The notes beneath the pieces were generated by a model that searched no databases, was not told where the DNA came from, and was given only the letters and a program-made list of their open reading frames with translations. Below, piece after piece: positions 1 to 12,884 of a DNA stretch of 64,000 bases (positions within the stretch are counted from its first letter, which is position 1; every line of letters starts with the position of its first letter). The DNA is from Kuschelorhynchus macadamiae (lineage: Eukaryota; Arthropoda; Insecta; Coleoptera; Curculionidae): positions 312,001-376,000 of the forward strand of contig JAUTXW010002472.1 of assembly GCA_030620095.1 (NCBI GenBank), given 5' to 3'. Made by a program: the position numbers and the translations under genes.

Positions 1-59
1 ATAGTATCAAATATAAACAGGTTATGTTCACCATATAATATCTAACACAACTATACAAA

Positions 60-1140
60 GTCTTGATCTACTACATTACCGTTGAAAAATTGAGCGAAGC
101 TGTAAAAACTCTTATTTAATAGATACGTTCTAACTACTGACTTAAATTTTTTTATAGGCATGTTTTTAATTCTCTCAGGTGGTTTATTGAAAAAGGCCGG
201 GGCATAATGCAATGTAGCATTCCACGAAATTCGCAGCCTAAGAAATTCAATATGTAGATTACCTCTGTGTTTAAAAAAACATATATAAGTGAGTCATAAA
301 TATATTGACTTGGGAGAGTTAGGATGTTGCGATGCTGAAATAGTGGCTTTGCATCATCCCTGTAGCCGGCCTCTGACAAAACTCTAACCGCCCTCCGCTG
401 CAAACCAAAGACCCGCGATGCGTGGGCAGAATGACCCCACACAAGCAAGCCATATGTGCAAATAGAGTGTACCAGAGCATGATAGGCGATAAGGCAGACT
501 GTCATCAGCTATTTTTTTTATTTCTTAGTACAAATATACTTGATGCAATCCTCTTAGAGATTCCAATAACATGTTGTTCAAAAGTAAGTTTCGAATCTAA
601 AACAACACCCAAAAATTGAAGTTTTTCTGGATTATTGATATTTTCGTTACGTCTTAAGGTGAAAATCAATTTCTCAGTTTTATTAATATTGAGATTAAGA
701 CGGTTAGCTGTAAACAAATCGCTCAAACTCTCAGTACACGTACTCACATTGCCGGTCAATGTTTGGTAATCTCTAGATTTTAGAAGGAAACTGGTATAAT
801 CGGCATAGAGAGTAATACTACTCTGTGGTGGCAATGCTAATGTACTGTCATTTATATAAATAAGAAAAAGTAGGGTTCCTAGCACAGATCTTTGTGGTAC
901 ACCATGCTGAAGAATCATTTCTTCAGATAGTTTGCCGTTAAAAAAAGTTACTTGTCTCCTGCCCATCAGATAACTCTGGATTAGCCTGGTACTAATTTGG
1001 TCCACTCCATAGAACATTAGCTTTCGAATGAGAATGTCATGTGACACACAGTCGAAAGCCTTAGAGAGATCACAGAAGGTAAATCCCACAAAATCTCCGG
1101 TCTCAAAGCCCTCGACTATGTAGCCACACAACCTGCTCAT
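60..1140 (-). pseudogene. Non-LTR retrotransposon reverse transcriptase, 5'-truncated and broken
   Basis: Read on the minus strand, 1140-505 encodes the palm of a Jockey/CR1-type RT. It has the FCDLSKAFDCVSHDIL motif, then HGVPQRSVLGTLLFLIYIND, then a catalytic box that reads YADY where family members have YADD. From 505 down to 152 a second frame continues with the post-RT region (LVHSICTYGLLVWG, then AVRVL). The two frames touch at 505 beside a run of T, so one frameshift separates them. Translation peters out near 60. There is no endonuclease or ORF1, so this is a 5'-truncated, inactive copy. Seen: motifs, frameshift, altered catalytic box. Family placement is by motif; the exact clade is uncertain. 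Confidence 0.85.
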
Positions 1141-1209
1141 TGCTCCAACTGTGGACTTGCCCTTTCACAGTTGGAGCAATCAGCAGGTTGTGGGACTACA
1201 TAGTCGACG
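1112..1209. repeat. Foldback inverted repeat at the 5' end of the RT fragment
   Basis: Arms 1112-1153 and 1166-1207 are near-perfect reverse complements with a 12-base loop. Both arms encode the same RT residues (TVGA, SRL, then YIV), one per strand. The coding sequence was therefore duplicated head to head when the element broke, as in twin priming or foldback repair. Confidence 0.8.
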
Positions 1210-1505
1210 GGATAACCTAATATTTTCAACTTAAAACAATAATGGCTGAGTTTACAACGAAAAATGGTTTGGTCCTTGGTCCGTGAACTAAATGGGTGGG
1301 GATAGTCCTAAGATTTTGTCGATTGATTCGTTTGCGTTTACATCCGAGAGAGAAGAGTTGGTTAGTTCGTTTTTAGCTTTAGCACATAACCTCAATAATT
1401 TATTTAAATTCAATATTTTGTGAAATTTAAAAGATATATCCAAAATGGTAAAAATCATTGTGCTTACTTTTTTCCTCAAACTACTGCTATATACCAAAAG
1501 GATTC

Positions 1506-2981
1506 ATGAACAACGTACGTCGGCTCTTATTAAATAAACTCAAGTCAATTTCAAATGTTCACAGTTTATTGCTCAATACTGTGAGTACTGCAGCACATAG
1601 GTATGCAAATCCTGAAATTTTGAATAGCTTAATGTATAAAAGAATTTGGATGAAAGAAAGAAGCCATGATCACTGGGACAGAATTGTTTTAAACCATTAT
1701 ACTGATTCAGATTGGATTGAAAACTTTCGGATGTCAAAAGATACATTTCTTGATTTATGTGGCAAATTGCAGAACGAATTAGCCCCCAACCCTACCAATT
1801 TGCAATCTCGCAAGCCAATATCTGTAGAAAAGCAAGTAGCTATTACTATATATAAGTTGGCAAGTTGTGCAGAATACAGACTGATTGGACAGATATTTGG
1901 TGTGCATAAATCAACAGTAAAAAAGTGTGTCTATAAAGTAGTAAATGCTATTATTAAAATAGTTGTCCCTGCTGAAATATATATGCCAAATGAAACTGAA
2001 GCCAAATATATAGCCACACAGTTTGAGCGAAAATGCCATATCCCTCAAATAATTGGATGCATTGATGGGACACATATTCCAATACTAGCACCACGAGAAG
2101 GATTTCGAGACTTTGTAAATAGAAAAGGATGGCCATCATACAATGTCCAAGCAATTGTTAATCATAATGGAAGGTAAGTAATGCTTGTGGTCTCAGAGAA
2201 AATAAATTCAAGGTTGATAACTATTTTGTATTACATTTAACATTTTTTAAAAACTGAACTTAATTTTTAGATTCATGAATATTGTTGCAAAACATCCAGG
2301 AAGTGCACACGATGCAAGAGTGTTCAAGGTTAGTGAAATATATAAAAACCATGAAATCTTACTTCCTCAGGTAATTTGTCTTTGCTATTTTTGTACCATT
2401 TAAACTTAATTCTGCACCTTACCTACTTAACCAAAATAAATAATTATGATAAGTAATACTACTGCATAATATTGCTGTTCTATGTTTTGTTAATAAATTA
2501 TACTAATTTTTAAATTTAGGGTACCAAGAAGGTGAATGACATGGAAATTCCATTCATGATAATTGGAGATCCTGCTTACCCTCTTTTGACATGGTTGCTA
2601 AAGGAGCATTCTGGTGCTGTGTCACCTGTCGAAGAGTCATTCAATACATATCTTAATTCAGCACGTGTGGCAGTAGAAATGGCATTTGGTAGGTTAAAAG
2701 CACGATGGAGAATTTTGATGAAGAGAATGGACATTCATTATTCTTTTGTACCAAAAATTATTGTCGCTTGCTGTGCTCTTCACAATATTGTTGAAAAAAA
2801 TAAAGACACATTCTCGGTGGAATGGATGACTGAAGTTTTTCAAATGGAAAAAGTATATAAACAACCAGTACATATACCTGCTAGACAAAGAGAAAATATG
2901 GTTGGCTCTATGATAAGAAATCATCTAACTGCTTATCTTTCAGAAAATTTTCCACTTCGTAAATCTATGCTTAGGATGTAG
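1506..2981 (+). CDS. Harbinger transposase (HARBI1-like DDE nuclease), three exons
   Basis: Proposed exons are 1506-2173, 2271-2370 and 2520-2981. All junctions are GT/AG and in frame, giving 409 residues, a usual length for HARBI1-like nucleases. Exon 1 has a helix-turn-helix region (VEKQVAITIYKLAS, GQIFGVHKSTVKKCV) and the first catalytic Asp in GCIDGTHIPI. Exon 3 has the second Asp in IIGDPAYPL and the Glu in VEMAFGRLKARWRIL. No internal stops or frameshifts are seen. The start at 1506 was chosen because it opens a plausible N-terminus (MNNVRRLL) for the family; an upstream in-frame ATG at 1458 exists. It would cut and rejoin the element's own TIRs with the adjacent Myb/SANT protein. Whether it is expressed cannot be told. 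Confidence 0.85.
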
Positions 2982-3264
2982 TATAAAATAAAAATAATAT
3001 TAAATTATTACATTGTTTTATTTTAGATATGAAATTAATACACAGATAAGCAAGTTTAAACTGTGTAATTAAACAACAAATATAAAAAAAACATAAAACA
3101 AATCACTGTAACAAGTAGTAACTTTTAAACTTAATAATAACACAGTCCGAGACATAACTTTATACTTAAAAATACTTAATCTTTATTGTTATTACTTTCC
3201 TTGCTTAAAGATGCCAAATTCTTCGTTGGCAGGTTTTGGGTCTGGCGGCCAAGCTAGAAAAAAA

Positions 3265-3443
3265 AATCTGTATCTAACAATTACAAAAAAACACAATGTC
3301 TATTTTTAAAGGCTGAAATGTGGAAGGAATTGTTGTTGGTGCCCTAAATTTATCTTCTGTATCTAACAATTACAAAAAAAACCCTTACATTCACTATTTT
3401 CAAAGGCTGAAATGTGGAAGGAATTGCTGTTGGTGCCCTAAAC
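3265..3443. repeat. Tandem duplication, ~90-bp unit
   Basis: Two adjacent, slightly diverged copies (about 3265-3356 and 3357-3443) share the segment that encodes the C-terminus of the minus-strand Myb/SANT gene. The duplicate extends past its stop codon. Confidence 0.75.
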
Positions 3444-4390
3444 TTCTCTACACAACTAACAAAAGCCTTTAAAATCGAATCTGTTTGTTCTCTTTGGAAA
3501 TTATGCTCTTTCTCCAACATTTCAACTTCCCACTTCTTCTGTTCTTCCATTACTTCCTTAAACATAGCATTTTGTTGCTGCTGCTGCTCCTGCATAATCT
3601 TACGCATAGCTTCAGTTTGTTTGTCTGCAACCACATTGCTATACTCTCTAAAGAGTGTCTGGTAACTTTTTCGACCTGGAAAAAACAAACATGTTACAAA
3701 AAATATGTTTTGGCATAACATATAATGTAAATAAATGTAAGATAATCGTAACAGGAAACAAACCTTGCTGCCCTAAGCGTCTTTTTTTTGGAATTGATGA
3801 CATTGGTGTCTGTGCTGCTGTTTCACTGTCGTGGTCTATTTCATCTTCACTGGTTATATCAGTAGATGTGAACTCTGTAAAGCATGTTTTGATTAATTTA
3901 TTAAATACACAACTTTTAAGGTTTTACCTAAATTTGAAGCTAAAACTTCCTCAGAAGGGGCCCCATTATCAACTTCTTGGTCCAGCTCAATTTGTTCACC
4001 TATTTCAGTATCAACGGCCTGAACTGGAGCAGATGCAGAGTCAAAGCCTTGGGATTCAGTTAAAGACAATGGTCTTAATATAACAAATCTAATTCCTGGT
4101 AGAATGAACAAAATATAGCCGCTGCTCCACTTTTTTTGTTGTTTTCCCTGCATTTGAAGTATTCTTGCTTGAGTTTCTTTAATTTCAATTTCATTTGCTC
4201 AGCTGTCTTTTCATAGCCTCTCTTTCTCAAGAGTACGAAATATATCAATATGTTTGTATTTTTTGCTGTCCATCAATTTCAGTATTTGATTTTCCAAACA
4301 TAATTCAAGAAAAATTCGAGTTTCATCCTCTCTCCAATTTGCCTTTGACTTTGCTTTTGCACTGCAATGTCGGCGAGGGCGAATGCTGCG
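3350..4390 (-). pseudogene. Harbinger accessory Myb/SANT-like DNA-binding protein
   Basis: Minus-strand exons: about 4390-3928 (Myb/SANT-like domain: ANWREDETRIFLELCLENQI, then KTAEQMKLKLKKLKQEY), 3874-3764 (acidic linker ending in a PKKRR-type nuclear localisation signal) and 3675-3350 (QTEAMRKIMQEQQQQQ, a Gln/Glu-rich coiled coil). Both introns have GT/AG ends and keep frame. The first exon's domain runs into a stop near 4080 while the downstream part is open in another frame, so one apparent frameshift breaks it; a sequencing error would look the same. The initiating exon was not found. In Harbinger elements this partner brings the transposase to the nucleus and to the TIRs. Confidence 0.7.
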
Positions 4391-4753
4391 TCATAGCTGT
4401 ATAGACTTTTAAATAAACCACAGAATAAATAGCTAAACGCAACTAAACTAAAATTTTTTTCAAAATGTAATGACTAATGAATGCTTCAAAACTGAAAAAT
4501 GAATGTCAAACTCATAAATTAACAACCTAACCTCATTTTTATATCCGTTTGGATCGATCTCGATTTTTCAAGTGCGTTTACAAGGATTTTTACCTAATTT
4601 AGTCCGTACTAAATCAAAAACCGTTTGGTTCGAACTAAAATAAATACTGTTTGATTCGCTGGTGTTTACACCAATTTCCCCGAACGTATTATTTCATTTA
4701 GTCCCAATTTTGGTACTTGGTCCGCGCTTCCAATTGCCGGTGTAAACAAGGCC

Positions 4754-5467
4754 AATGTGAAATTTGCACTCGATGGACAAAACCAAGAGTTTTCTAGTGC
4801 ATTTGATACACTCTATAATAATATGGCAAATCATACCTCAAAGGAACGAAAGCCAACGAGCATAAAAAGAAGAAGAGGAAGACGTAACCTTAAATTCCAC
4901 AGAAAGTGACAGTGACAATTTGAGAGTCTTCCGGTTCGTCTGGTCGAATGCAGACCTCTGTGTTAACATAAGTGGTGCCACGTGTTCGGTTTTGCTGCTT
5001 TATTTCGGGGGGAAACGGGAGACTCAACCGCTCAGGGTGGAAACTAACGACCCCGCTAGAAAGGGAGCATACGCTGTGAACGTGTGAGGCCTAGTTGTTC
5101 CTGCATTCTATCCCGTTCGTCCGCCGCAGTTCTACATAGAATACTAGCGTAACGGCCGCTACGTGGCGGGAGTGGGAGGGGTAAGGGGATAGCTTGAAAG
5201 AAAGGGTTATCTCGTGATACAGTAGTACTCTCAAGGGGCTCCTAGTGGAAGCCAAGAGCATATTAGAATCGAAAAAGAGGAAAAATTGGAATTATATATA
5301 ATATAATTAATATTGGAAAGATTCAGGAAATCCGGGAGTTTAGAGCTCGCCATCCGGAGATCCTACCGCCACCACAGCGGCCATATAGTCCTAGCAGCTC
5401 AAGGCCGTAAAACAGAAGAAAGAAAGTGACAGAAATTGTTTTGATTTTGAATTTTAAAGCTAACAAA
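4754..5467 (+). promoter_or_regulatory. SURF6 upstream region with GC-rich block (tentative promoter/leader)
   Basis: This lies between the Harbinger right end and the SURF6 start codon. About 4920-5260 is unusually GC- and CpG-rich for this window and contains no recognisable coding sequence or repeat. From about 5280 it becomes AT-rich. The frame of the start codon is open back to 5411, with the first ATG at 5468. It could be the SURF6 promoter and 5' UTR, or an unrecognised insertion. Role is inferred from position only. Confidence 0.35.
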
Positions 5468-5588
5468 ATGCAGTTAAAAACAAAATTAGAAAATAAATTT
5501 GATTTTAAAAAGGTTGAACAATTTTTAGTAAACGAAAGCAAGTTTATAACGAATTTATTGTCTATATCGGCAATACCTGAAAGACGCA
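5468..5588 (+). CDS. SURF6: SURF6 homologue, exon 1
   Basis: Encodes the first 40 residues plus one base of codon 41, starting MQLKTKLEN and containing FKKVEQFLVNESKFITNLL. This resembles the short N-terminal helix of SURF6 proteins, which precedes the basic region. It ends at a consensus donor (GTAAGT at 5589). The single carried base (A) joins the GT that opens exon 2 at 22143 to make a Ser codon, after which the main SURF6 reading frame follows with no gap. The exon join is inferred from phase and from the N-terminal resemblance; a transcript read would prove it. Confidence 0.75.
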
Positions 5589-6289
5589 GTAAGTAGGTTT
5601 TATAAACAGAATAAAATCACAATAAAATATGTAGATCAGACCTGATTTTCAAAAATTCACCTGTAATTTAGGTTTGCCCGAAAGCCTCATTTATAGATTT
5701 TTATAACGACAGGTAAAGTAAGCATAGTAGCATGAATCAAATTTTAATTTTATTTAAGTAATAAGAACTAATTCTATTTGTGGTTGTTTTTAGTCATGGG
5801 ACTTCAATAAACCAATCGAAATGCATATTCTTAATGATTAAAGTTATTACTAATGCTAAATTTTGCCACATGAACCAAACTTAAGGCTACCACAGTCACG
5901 CAGACATTCTTTTGTATAAGTATAATATAAAATCTTGTACCACAAATCAAAAGTAACATTTTTTCAGTAACTTTCGTTTTTGAAATTTTAATTTACAATC
6001 ATAACCCAGTTTTTTTTTACCTTTTTCTTTTTCTTCATTTGCAATTTTGTAGGAAATGTAATAAATACACATCTAAATTATCAGAATAATACATATTTTT
6101 GTGTTTATAAAATTATATCTGACAATTGCTAAAATTGCAATATTTAATTAGGAATTTTTCTTCTTTTTGTGTTTGATGTTGGTGACTTTTCGAGATTGTT
6201 GTAGGGACCTGCTTGTTTCCCTGAAAATGCTGACTGTTCCATGTGTATATATATCTTGTCATGTCTAAACCATGTGAAAAACAATATAA

Positions 6290-6555
6290 CAAACTAACAG
6301 ACCAACAGCGACTACCACTCATATGGTACTGGAGGCAAGAATGATCTTGTTGTCAGGCATTCTTGAATGGCAAGGGCCAGGGAGAGACAGGACCATTTAG
6401 GCATAAAATGTTTTAATGCCCTTCCAGATAGAATCAGATCTCTTTCCTCCCCTAAATTTAAAGTAGTACTAAAAAACTATTTACAGCAGAAAGCTTTTTA
6501 TTCATTAGAAAATATTTAAAAAAATAATTTTGACCATATCTAGATGCTCCCACTT

Positions 6556-6594
<39 letters not shown>

Positions 6595-6815
6595 TTTTAA
6601 ATTTTATTATATTCTGTAAATTTAAATTATACACATTTACTTGTGAACGTAAATTGTTTTGTCCTTTTACATATTTAGAAACACTTGTTACTTATACTTT
6701 TTAATATTGATATGTAGGTATTTCATAATTGTTGTGAGATTTATTTTTTTTTTTATTTGACTATGTGAAAATACTATGTAAGTGCATCACCAATAAATAT
6801 TGATTGATTGTCATT
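6290..6815 (+). mobile_element. Non-LTR retrotransposon 3' end
   Basis: The end of a Jockey/CR1-like ORF2 is readable (HSYGTGGKNDLVV, then GIKCFNALPDRIRSLSSPKF), stopping near 6519 after one internal stop. A 3' UTR follows, with an (AT)n run at about 6560-6590 and a terminal AATAAATATTGATTGATTG tail at about 6793-6811. The copy is severely 5'-truncated. Confidence 0.7.
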
Positions 6816-7399
6816 CAATGATGAAACTGCAGTCAATATTTAATTTTAAAATTTGGCAAATTTTATGAGAGTAGCAGTTTTTAAAACCATTTATTATGGA
6901 TATTTTGTTCACGATTCACATCAAATCGTCTCTCCACGCTTTGCAGGTACTTTAGATATAAATATTAGGAATATTGTTATATAATAAAAATAACACTTTA
7001 GCTCTTAATTATTTTTCTCTGGGCTACATCACATATTCATAGATTATGTGACCTTGTGTATCAGTTTGTTAATCGTGGTGCAGTCCTTTTCTATCAGTGC
7101 ATAAGTATTGTTATTTTATTATGATATATTTTCATTTACTGATAAATAAAATATTTTGACTTTAAATATATCATGCAGTTTGGATGATCTGTACGAACGC
7201 ACTCAATTGTTTTAGAAACATTGAGCAATATGAGGAAATCTGCCGATCTTTCTGAGATGATATTTTTGGATAACGAGGTGGGCAGGAAACTGTAAATCTT
7301 TTTGCTATTTTTTTTTGCTTCTGTCTACTCAGATAGAGATCATATGATTGTGTGTCACAATAATGTCGAATCCCTTGATATAAATAAATTCTCTGTAAA

Positions 7400-8440
7400 A
7401 CTGGCTTATGTTTTTTCATGTGCTGTCACATTTATGTGCAGCCCTTTCAACTGGGCCAGATGGAGTACCCCCATTCATCCTGAGAAATTGTGCTTACAGA
7501 CTCTCTTATCCACTTTTATATCTATTTAATTTGTCACTAAGTCAAAGATCTTTTCCTCGCTTCTGGAAGTATAGTTACATCTACCCAATCTACAAATTGG
7601 GATGATAGGAATAATATACAGAATTACAAGGGTATCATTCAACTTTCAACTGTCCCTAAAATTTTTGATAAGATGATTACCAGTCGGCTGTATGGTGCGG
7701 TGGGTCAATAGCCACCGAACAGCATGGTTTTTGCCTCGGGTGATGAATATTGAATAATATTTTGGAGTATCAACACTTTAATTTAAACACACAGATTACT
7801 TCAAAGCTTTTGATAGGGTTAATCACTCTCTACTGCTGGGCAAACTGGAAGGAATGTGTGTAAGAGGGGCCGGAAGTGGTTGGAAAGCTTATGTGTGAAA
7901 ATTAACAATATGCTTTTCAAAGAGTTTCGGATTCCATCAGAGGTGCCCCAAGGATCTCACTGCGGTCCTGTACTGTTTAAGCTTTTTATTAACGACTTTG
8001 GCAGAGACCTTAAGTCTAATCACTTGCTGTTTGCAGATGACCTGAAACTATGCCAGGTTATTAAAAGTAACCAAAACTCACTTGAACTCTAGCATGACCT
8101 TCACAGGCTAGCAACGTCTAACTTAAACGGCCTTGATCTAAACCCATCTAAATCTTCAATAATTACCTTTTTTAGGGGCAATAATCTTCATCAGTTCAAG
8201 TACGACCTCAAGCCTGAACAGATCATTACAGGTCATAGGAGAATGCAACATCTCATGATTTTGTATAAGTTGTTGAATGGCCTGTTAGATGTGTTCCTTT
8301 CCATCACATAAATTATGGCTATCATGACTTATGACCAGGATACAAAGTGTTTTCAACTCTTAGACGAGCAGCTTCAGCAACCTTCAGAACCTTCAAAAAA
8401 ATGTGTGTTGGACTGATCACTTAGGCTGACTACGATTATT
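7400..8440 (+). pseudogene. Non-LTR reverse transcriptase fragment with frameshifts
   Basis: Pieces of a Jockey/CR1-like RT lie in several frames. TGPDGVPPFILRNCA comes first, then WKYSYIYPIYK, EQHGFC, VPQGSHCGPVLFKLFINDF and LLFADDLKL. The catalytic FADD is kept, but stops and frameshifts separate the blocks. The segment after 8110 is thumb and 3' UTR sequence without a clear frame. No ORF1 or endonuclease is present. It is an old 5'-truncated copy. Confidence 0.8.
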
Positions 8441-8855
8441 ATTGTTGTTGTGTAATTGCTATTTGTAAGATTAACATTCTGCTATCTGTTTGCATTTAGT
8501 AGTTATTGCATTTGTTATTGTAAAAATGGTGTAACCATTTATTGTTAATTGTAATTGTAAAACAGTGATCGGTGTCTAACCTTGGTACCACTTTACTTAG
8601 TGCTGCCACGCGCCTTCTGCTAACATGATTCTGATCCACTATTTAACAAAATATACATAATTAACAGTACCAAAAATGCTACTTTAATAAAATTTTTCAA
8701 ACTTTAACGTTGAAATGTTTTTTCCAAGTGCCAATGGATATTATATATTATTATAAAAAACATGGTAGACATTGAGGTCAGCAAAGTAAAAGCTCTGTGT
8801 TTTTTCTTTCTGCAATTCTGCAGAAAAATAAACTTTTGAGTTGACAAATGAAAAT

Positions 8856-8880
8856 ATTATATATATATATATATATATAG
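8856..8880. repeat. (TA)n microsatellite
   Basis: Short pure dinucleotide run of about 25 bases. Confidence 0.9.
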
Positions 8881-9236
8881 CATGCCCAGTACATACAACA
8901 GGCAATCCACTCTTTCTTTTAGACAATATACACATGATAGCCTTAACACACTTTTTTAACCAGGATATATTTAGAGGGGTAATTTTTTCAAAATTTTTTG
9001 AAAAATATAAAGTTGAATACAGACATCTTAATATTTGAAGGTTTCGCAGATGCTAACATGTCCATTTATTTATAATGAAATACGCGTTTATTTAGGTTGA
9101 ATATTGTTATATCTGTTTTACTTGTTTGAGTTTTTTATTTTTATTTATAAATTATATCCTATATTTAACTGCACTAAGACGTTTAGTTAAGTATTTTGTT
9201 TTGTGATAACCTGACCCCTGAAGTTTTTTATTAAAA

Positions 9237-10438
<1,202 letters not shown>

Positions 10439-10439
10439 T

Positions 10440-10785
10440 TTGATTAACTATGTAGTATAGTATGCTTTGTCAGTGAAAATTTATATTTTTTCTGAAGGCC
10501 ATTGACAGGGCGTCCAATTATGTCAGTTTTGAAACACATTCCAACCTCTCATAACGTCGCGCACGTTTGGAGTGAACGCGCCGCGATAACAATTTTTAAT
10601 GACACTCCGAGTGTAAGCGCCAGATCTGCCTGTTTGAAGCGCGAAGGATTAAAGCGTATGTGTAAATCCCAAAAATGTGTAAATTCGATATTTTCAATAG
10701 ATTGCTCAGACCTAGTTTCTTCTGGAAGTAGAGGAATATTTACGGTGCTCTCTTTGGTATACGACGTTTTTGGTTGATGCATTTC
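10440..10785. other. Unassigned GC-richer segment
   Basis: Lies between the (AT)n array and a minus-strand retrotransposon. Short frames are open on both strands (10502-10777 on +, 10782-10549 on -), but neither resembles a family I recognise. Base composition is higher in GC than its surroundings, so it may be a fragment of another element. Confidence 0.4.
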
Positions 10786-12600
10786 TTATGCCGGCTTGTA
10801 ATCCATGGTTTCCCAAAAACCTGTTTTGGCTTTTCCAATGGTATGTATCTATTAACAATGTTATCAATGATATTTTTCAAATTCTGGTATTTTGTGATAC
10901 TTGGATTTAACCCTGTGTTTCTAAGGTGATCATTCACTATTTTATACTGAGCTTTCCAGTAGTTTCGCTTTTCTGATTTGGTAGCAATATTTGGGACTAA
11001 GTTTATTTACATATGGGCCACTAAAGTTATATGATCACTGAGACCGATTGGGTTATGTTCCGTGACAGATATGATAAGCCTTTCATCTGACACTAACAGC
11101 AAGTCAAGTAATGATGGCATGTTATTGTCACGATACCTTGTTGGAAAAGTAATCATTTGATGAGGATTGCTATCCTGATATGACATGAGAAACTGTTCTG
11201 ACATAGGGCATGGTCTCTGAACTTGTGAGCCAGCCCAATTAATATTAGGGTAATTAAAATCTCCGAAAAGGACATTTTGACGAGATTCAGAGAGACCACA
11301 CATGACATCACACAGGCTCCGATTCTCAACGTGATGGTGGATGATAGATACAACCCAGTAATATTTCTGTTGATCTTATTTTCAGATTAATGAAAACTGA
11401 GTCAATAATGCTATTTCTGACCTTTTCAACATTTTGTTTAATAGTTTCTGCTTTAAAACCATGAATTGTTTCCTTAACATAAATGCACATACCCCCTCCC
11501 CTTCTATCTCCCACCCTGTCTCCACAAAATATACTGAGGTAGTTGGACAAGTGCATCTATGATTCTAGAGTTAAGCCACGTTTCTCAGAAATATTATGTC
11601 GGGTTTCAAATTTCCGATTTCTGCAGAAAAGTCATCAAATTTAGATAAAAGGGAGGTAATATTGGTATAGAAAAGGGTGAGAGAAGCAAAGGGGGCTATT
11701 ACTGCTTTTTTGAGACATCAACTTGGGACTTTCCAACTATTTTAGGAACTCCCTTTATGTCTTTTATAATAACATTTGTCTCTCTTTTTTGTTTTCTCTC
11801 TTCTAGGGTCTTAATAGTATTTTTCAAGTACTCACGCTGCATTTTGGTTTGATCATTCTTGATGTCAACCTGCAGTTTCGATTTTTGTTTCAGGATTTTC
11901 AGAGCGTCCTCAAAGCTCTCAGTGATAACCTTTAAAAGCCTTATTTTTTCTTATCATATCTTCCTGTTCTGTATATTTCTATGTTATCAAGCCTTACTGA
12001 CACATCAACATTTTTAATGATCTCGCTAGCTTTCCTTTGTTCCAATGCAATACATTCCTCACCAGTTGACGCATCTGATTCAATAATTCCAAATATTATA
12101 ATGTGCTGTTTTCTTATCTCTCTTTCCTGCATCTCTGTTTTATTTGATTCAACACTCTGTTCATTGTGTTGAGCTTCTATGTTACCAGCGGATATTTTCA
12201 CTTGAAGATTATCAAAGCCAGCCTTCAAATTTGACACTTCTTTTTCAAAATCAGTCTTAAATGATTCACATCCTACTTTTAAGATTTCAAGGTTGTTGTT
12301 GGTTTCTTTTAGTTTTGCATCAAACTATTTGTTTTCATCTGAAGCCACAGACGATGCTTTTTTAATCTTTGGTATTTCTTTAAGTCTTTCTTTGTTTTCC
12401 GTTATCTCCAAAGAGGAGGGCATTTTCTTCAGCAGTTCTACCTCCTTTATAAGTTGTGGCAATTTCCTAGCTGCTATGGCACATTTTGGACAGTAATAAA
12501 ACGTAAGCTGTCTTTGGCCTAGAGTAGCAGCCCTGCATTCTGTTGTTGATATATCAGAAGCCTTGCATAATACAAAGCACAATTTAAATCACTCATTGTG
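10786..12600 (-). pseudogene. CR1/Jockey-type non-LTR element: ORF1 and endonuclease, RT missing
   Basis: Read right to left. 12582-12325 is a Cys-containing N-terminus (YYCPKC) followed by a charged helix. 12237-11941 is an ORF1 core (REIRKQHIIIFGIIESDA) like the RRM-type domain of LINE ORF1 proteins. About 11690-11007 is an apurinic-type endonuclease: a decayed start (KPDIIFLRN), then GGGMCIYVKETIHGF, LLGCIYHPPSR, VLFGDFNYPNINW and GLSDHITLV. 10937-10740 is the linker (KPWITSRHKK). The catalytic GDFN and SDH blocks survive, in separate frames. Losing the 3' RT half while keeping the 5' half is unlike ordinary 5' truncation and implies a later deletion or rearrangement next to the (AT)n array. 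Confidence 0.75.
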
Positions 12601-12884
12601 CCCAAACTACTCTATTCTAACTTACTGCAAGAACCTCGCCGACTTGGCAACGTTGGATATCTGTGTTATATCTGTAAGAATATATCGCAGGAACTCTAAA
12701 ACGCTTCGACTTTTCAAAGCCTTATTTAGATATGTCTTAGAATTTAAATTACTCTGATATCCTCTTGAGACTCTAATCTACTAAAACACTTATAAGTCAT
12801 ATTAAAAACTTATAATTCATTCAGAAGTCATTTATAATTGACAAAGGCTTTTAAGTCCTTGTACACATTTTTTGGAGTTATCCT
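12601..12884. other. Unassigned; possible 5' leader of the minus-strand element
   Basis: No convincing coding sequence. It abuts the ORF1 start of the preceding element and may be its 5' UTR. Confidence 0.3.

Larger units (their letters stand above)
1244..4753. mobile_element. PIF/Harbinger DNA transposon, nearly complete
   Basis: A 3.5-kb element with the classic two-gene Harbinger layout: a DDE transposase on + (1506-2981) and a Myb/SANT-type DNA-binding protein on - (about 4390-3350), converging. The outer ends are imperfect terminal inverted repeats. The left end reads GGCTGAGTTTACAACG and the reverse complement of the right end reads GGCCTTGTTTACACCG. A 3-base AAT lies immediately outside each end (1241-1243, 4754-4756), consistent with the 3-base target duplications of this superfamily. 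The transposase looks intact; the partner gene carries one apparent frameshift. End positions are inferred from TIR matching and could be off by a base or two. Confidence 0.8.

Noticed and set aside
501..520. CTGATGA on the minus strand inside the RT fragment
   Set aside because: No GAAA or helix partners at the right spacing; chance occurrence in coding sequence.
3414..4083. Plus-strand frames of 77-142 codons inside the Harbinger element
   Set aside because: Antisense to the spliced Myb/SANT gene, whose domains, splice sites and phase fit the minus strand.
5323..5541. Minus-strand 72-codon frame upstream of SURF6
   Set aside because: Antisense to SURF6 exon 1, no family motif, and the plus-strand reading explains the region.
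10502..10782. Overlapping open frames on both strands (91 and 77 codons)
   Set aside because: No recognisable domain or codon signature; cannot be distinguished from chance in a GC-richer patch.
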